A stretch of DNA of 5,617 nt. It comes from Clostridium sp. SCN 57-10. GTDB lineage: Bacteria; Bacillota; Clostridia; Oscillospirales; Butyricicoccaceae. A program made the position numbers and the translations under genes. The DNA lies in assembly GCA_001725215.1 (NCBI GenBank), contig MEFT01000145.1:1-5617 (forward strand), written 5' to 3'. The notes beneath the pieces are model-generated. The model worked only from the letters and a program-made list of their open reading frames with translations. It did not search any database and was not told the origin of the DNA. How positions within the stretch are numbered: position 1 is the stretch's first letter; every line of letters begins with the position of its first letter. This document shows, piece by piece, positions 5,428 to 5,617 of the stretch.

Positions 5428-5617
5428 ATACTCTCTTGCCGGCAATGATGTCGGCTTGGGTGGCACGGCTACAGCAGTCTCTTCAGAAATCTGCTGGCGT
5501 GCGTTCAGCTCGTGACCGAACACAACATCGATCACCTCATCCATATGCCCGACGGGCACAAAATTGAGCGCCCCGCGCACCTGTTGGTCAATTTCAGAAA
5601 GATCGGGCTCGTTTTCC
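5422..5617 (-). CDS. lon: ATP-dependent protease Lon, C-terminal end (partial)
   Basis: Only the last 64 residues are present; the 5' part lies beyond the window edge. Reading from 5616 the peptide opens with ENEPDLSEID and contains GHMDEVIDVVF, which fits the end of the Lon proteolytic domain, where an acidic 'KENEKDL..IP' segment leads to 'HMDEVL' just before the terminus. The catalytic Ser/Lys pair and the AAA+ module would lie upstream and cannot be seen. Lon is a cytoplasmic AAA+ serine protease that degrades misfolded and regulatory proteins. After the family core there is a tail of roughly 25 residues that is proline-rich near its end (VPPKPTSLPAREYR) and is not part of the conserved fold. 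The stop TGA (5424-5422) is followed 3 nt later by engB, the usual lon-engB order of Firmicutes. The short fragment is the main limit, but the neighbour supports the call. Confidence 0.85.
   Translation of the reverse strand, partial: ENEPDLSEIDQQVRGALNFVPVGHMDEVIDVVFGHELNARQQISEETAVAVPPKPTSLPAREYR

Noticed and set aside
5436..5445. Palindrome TTGCCGGCAA near the end of lon
   Set aside because: Ten base pairs with no loop and inside the lon tail; too short to support an operator call.

Overview
All nine genes in this window lie on the minus strand and read from high to low coordinates. In order they are lon (3' end only), engB/ysxC, lysA, a site-2-type M50 membrane protease, scpA, scpB, a DUF2953 membrane protein, a GerW/YtfJ sporulation-family gene, and the 5' part of a secreted D-alanyl-D-alanine carboxypeptidase. 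The content points to an endospore-forming Firmicute. The lon-engB pair, the scpA-scpB pair and the DUF2953-ytfJ pair are all familiar from that phylum. Moderately high GC, and lysA sitting between engB and the M50 protease, suggest a clostridial lineage such as the Oscillospiraceae/Ruminococcaceae; that placement is inference from gene order, not measured.

Layout: 5617-5422 is the Lon C-terminus. EngB (5418-4837) starts 3 nt after the lon stop, and its ribosome binding site overlaps that stop. After 32 nt comes lysA (4804-3491). After 27 nt comes the M50 protease, which has no in-frame ATG/GTG/TTG near its strong Shine-Dalgarno (SD) and probably starts at CTG 3463 or ATA 3466. Its stop overlaps the GTG of scpA by 4 nt (2819-2106). 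scpB (2102-1503), the DUF2953 gene (TTG start, 1499-819) and ytfJ (822-430) follow with gaps of 3 nt, 3 nt and a 4-nt ATGA overlap. A 43-nt gap holding a hairpin precedes the carboxypeptidase (386 to beyond position 1). No gap exceeds 43 nt and no intrinsic terminator, tRNA, rRNA, CRISPR or mobile element was seen, so the window looks like one continuous transcription unit.

Functions: protein quality control (Lon), ribosome assembly (EngB), the last step of lysine synthesis from meso-diaminopimelate (LysA), intramembrane proteolysis (M50), chromosome condensation and segregation (ScpA/ScpB), and a spore or envelope block (DUF2953, GerW, DD-carboxypeptidase). The genes are well-known families and I see no new defence or mobile system. 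The observations most worth checking are at the level of expression: the non-AUG start of the protease, a hairpin that could hide the carboxypeptidase ribosome binding site, an in-phase A_AAA_AAG slippery run in the DUF2953 gene, and the large share of non-ATG starts (five of eight visible starts).
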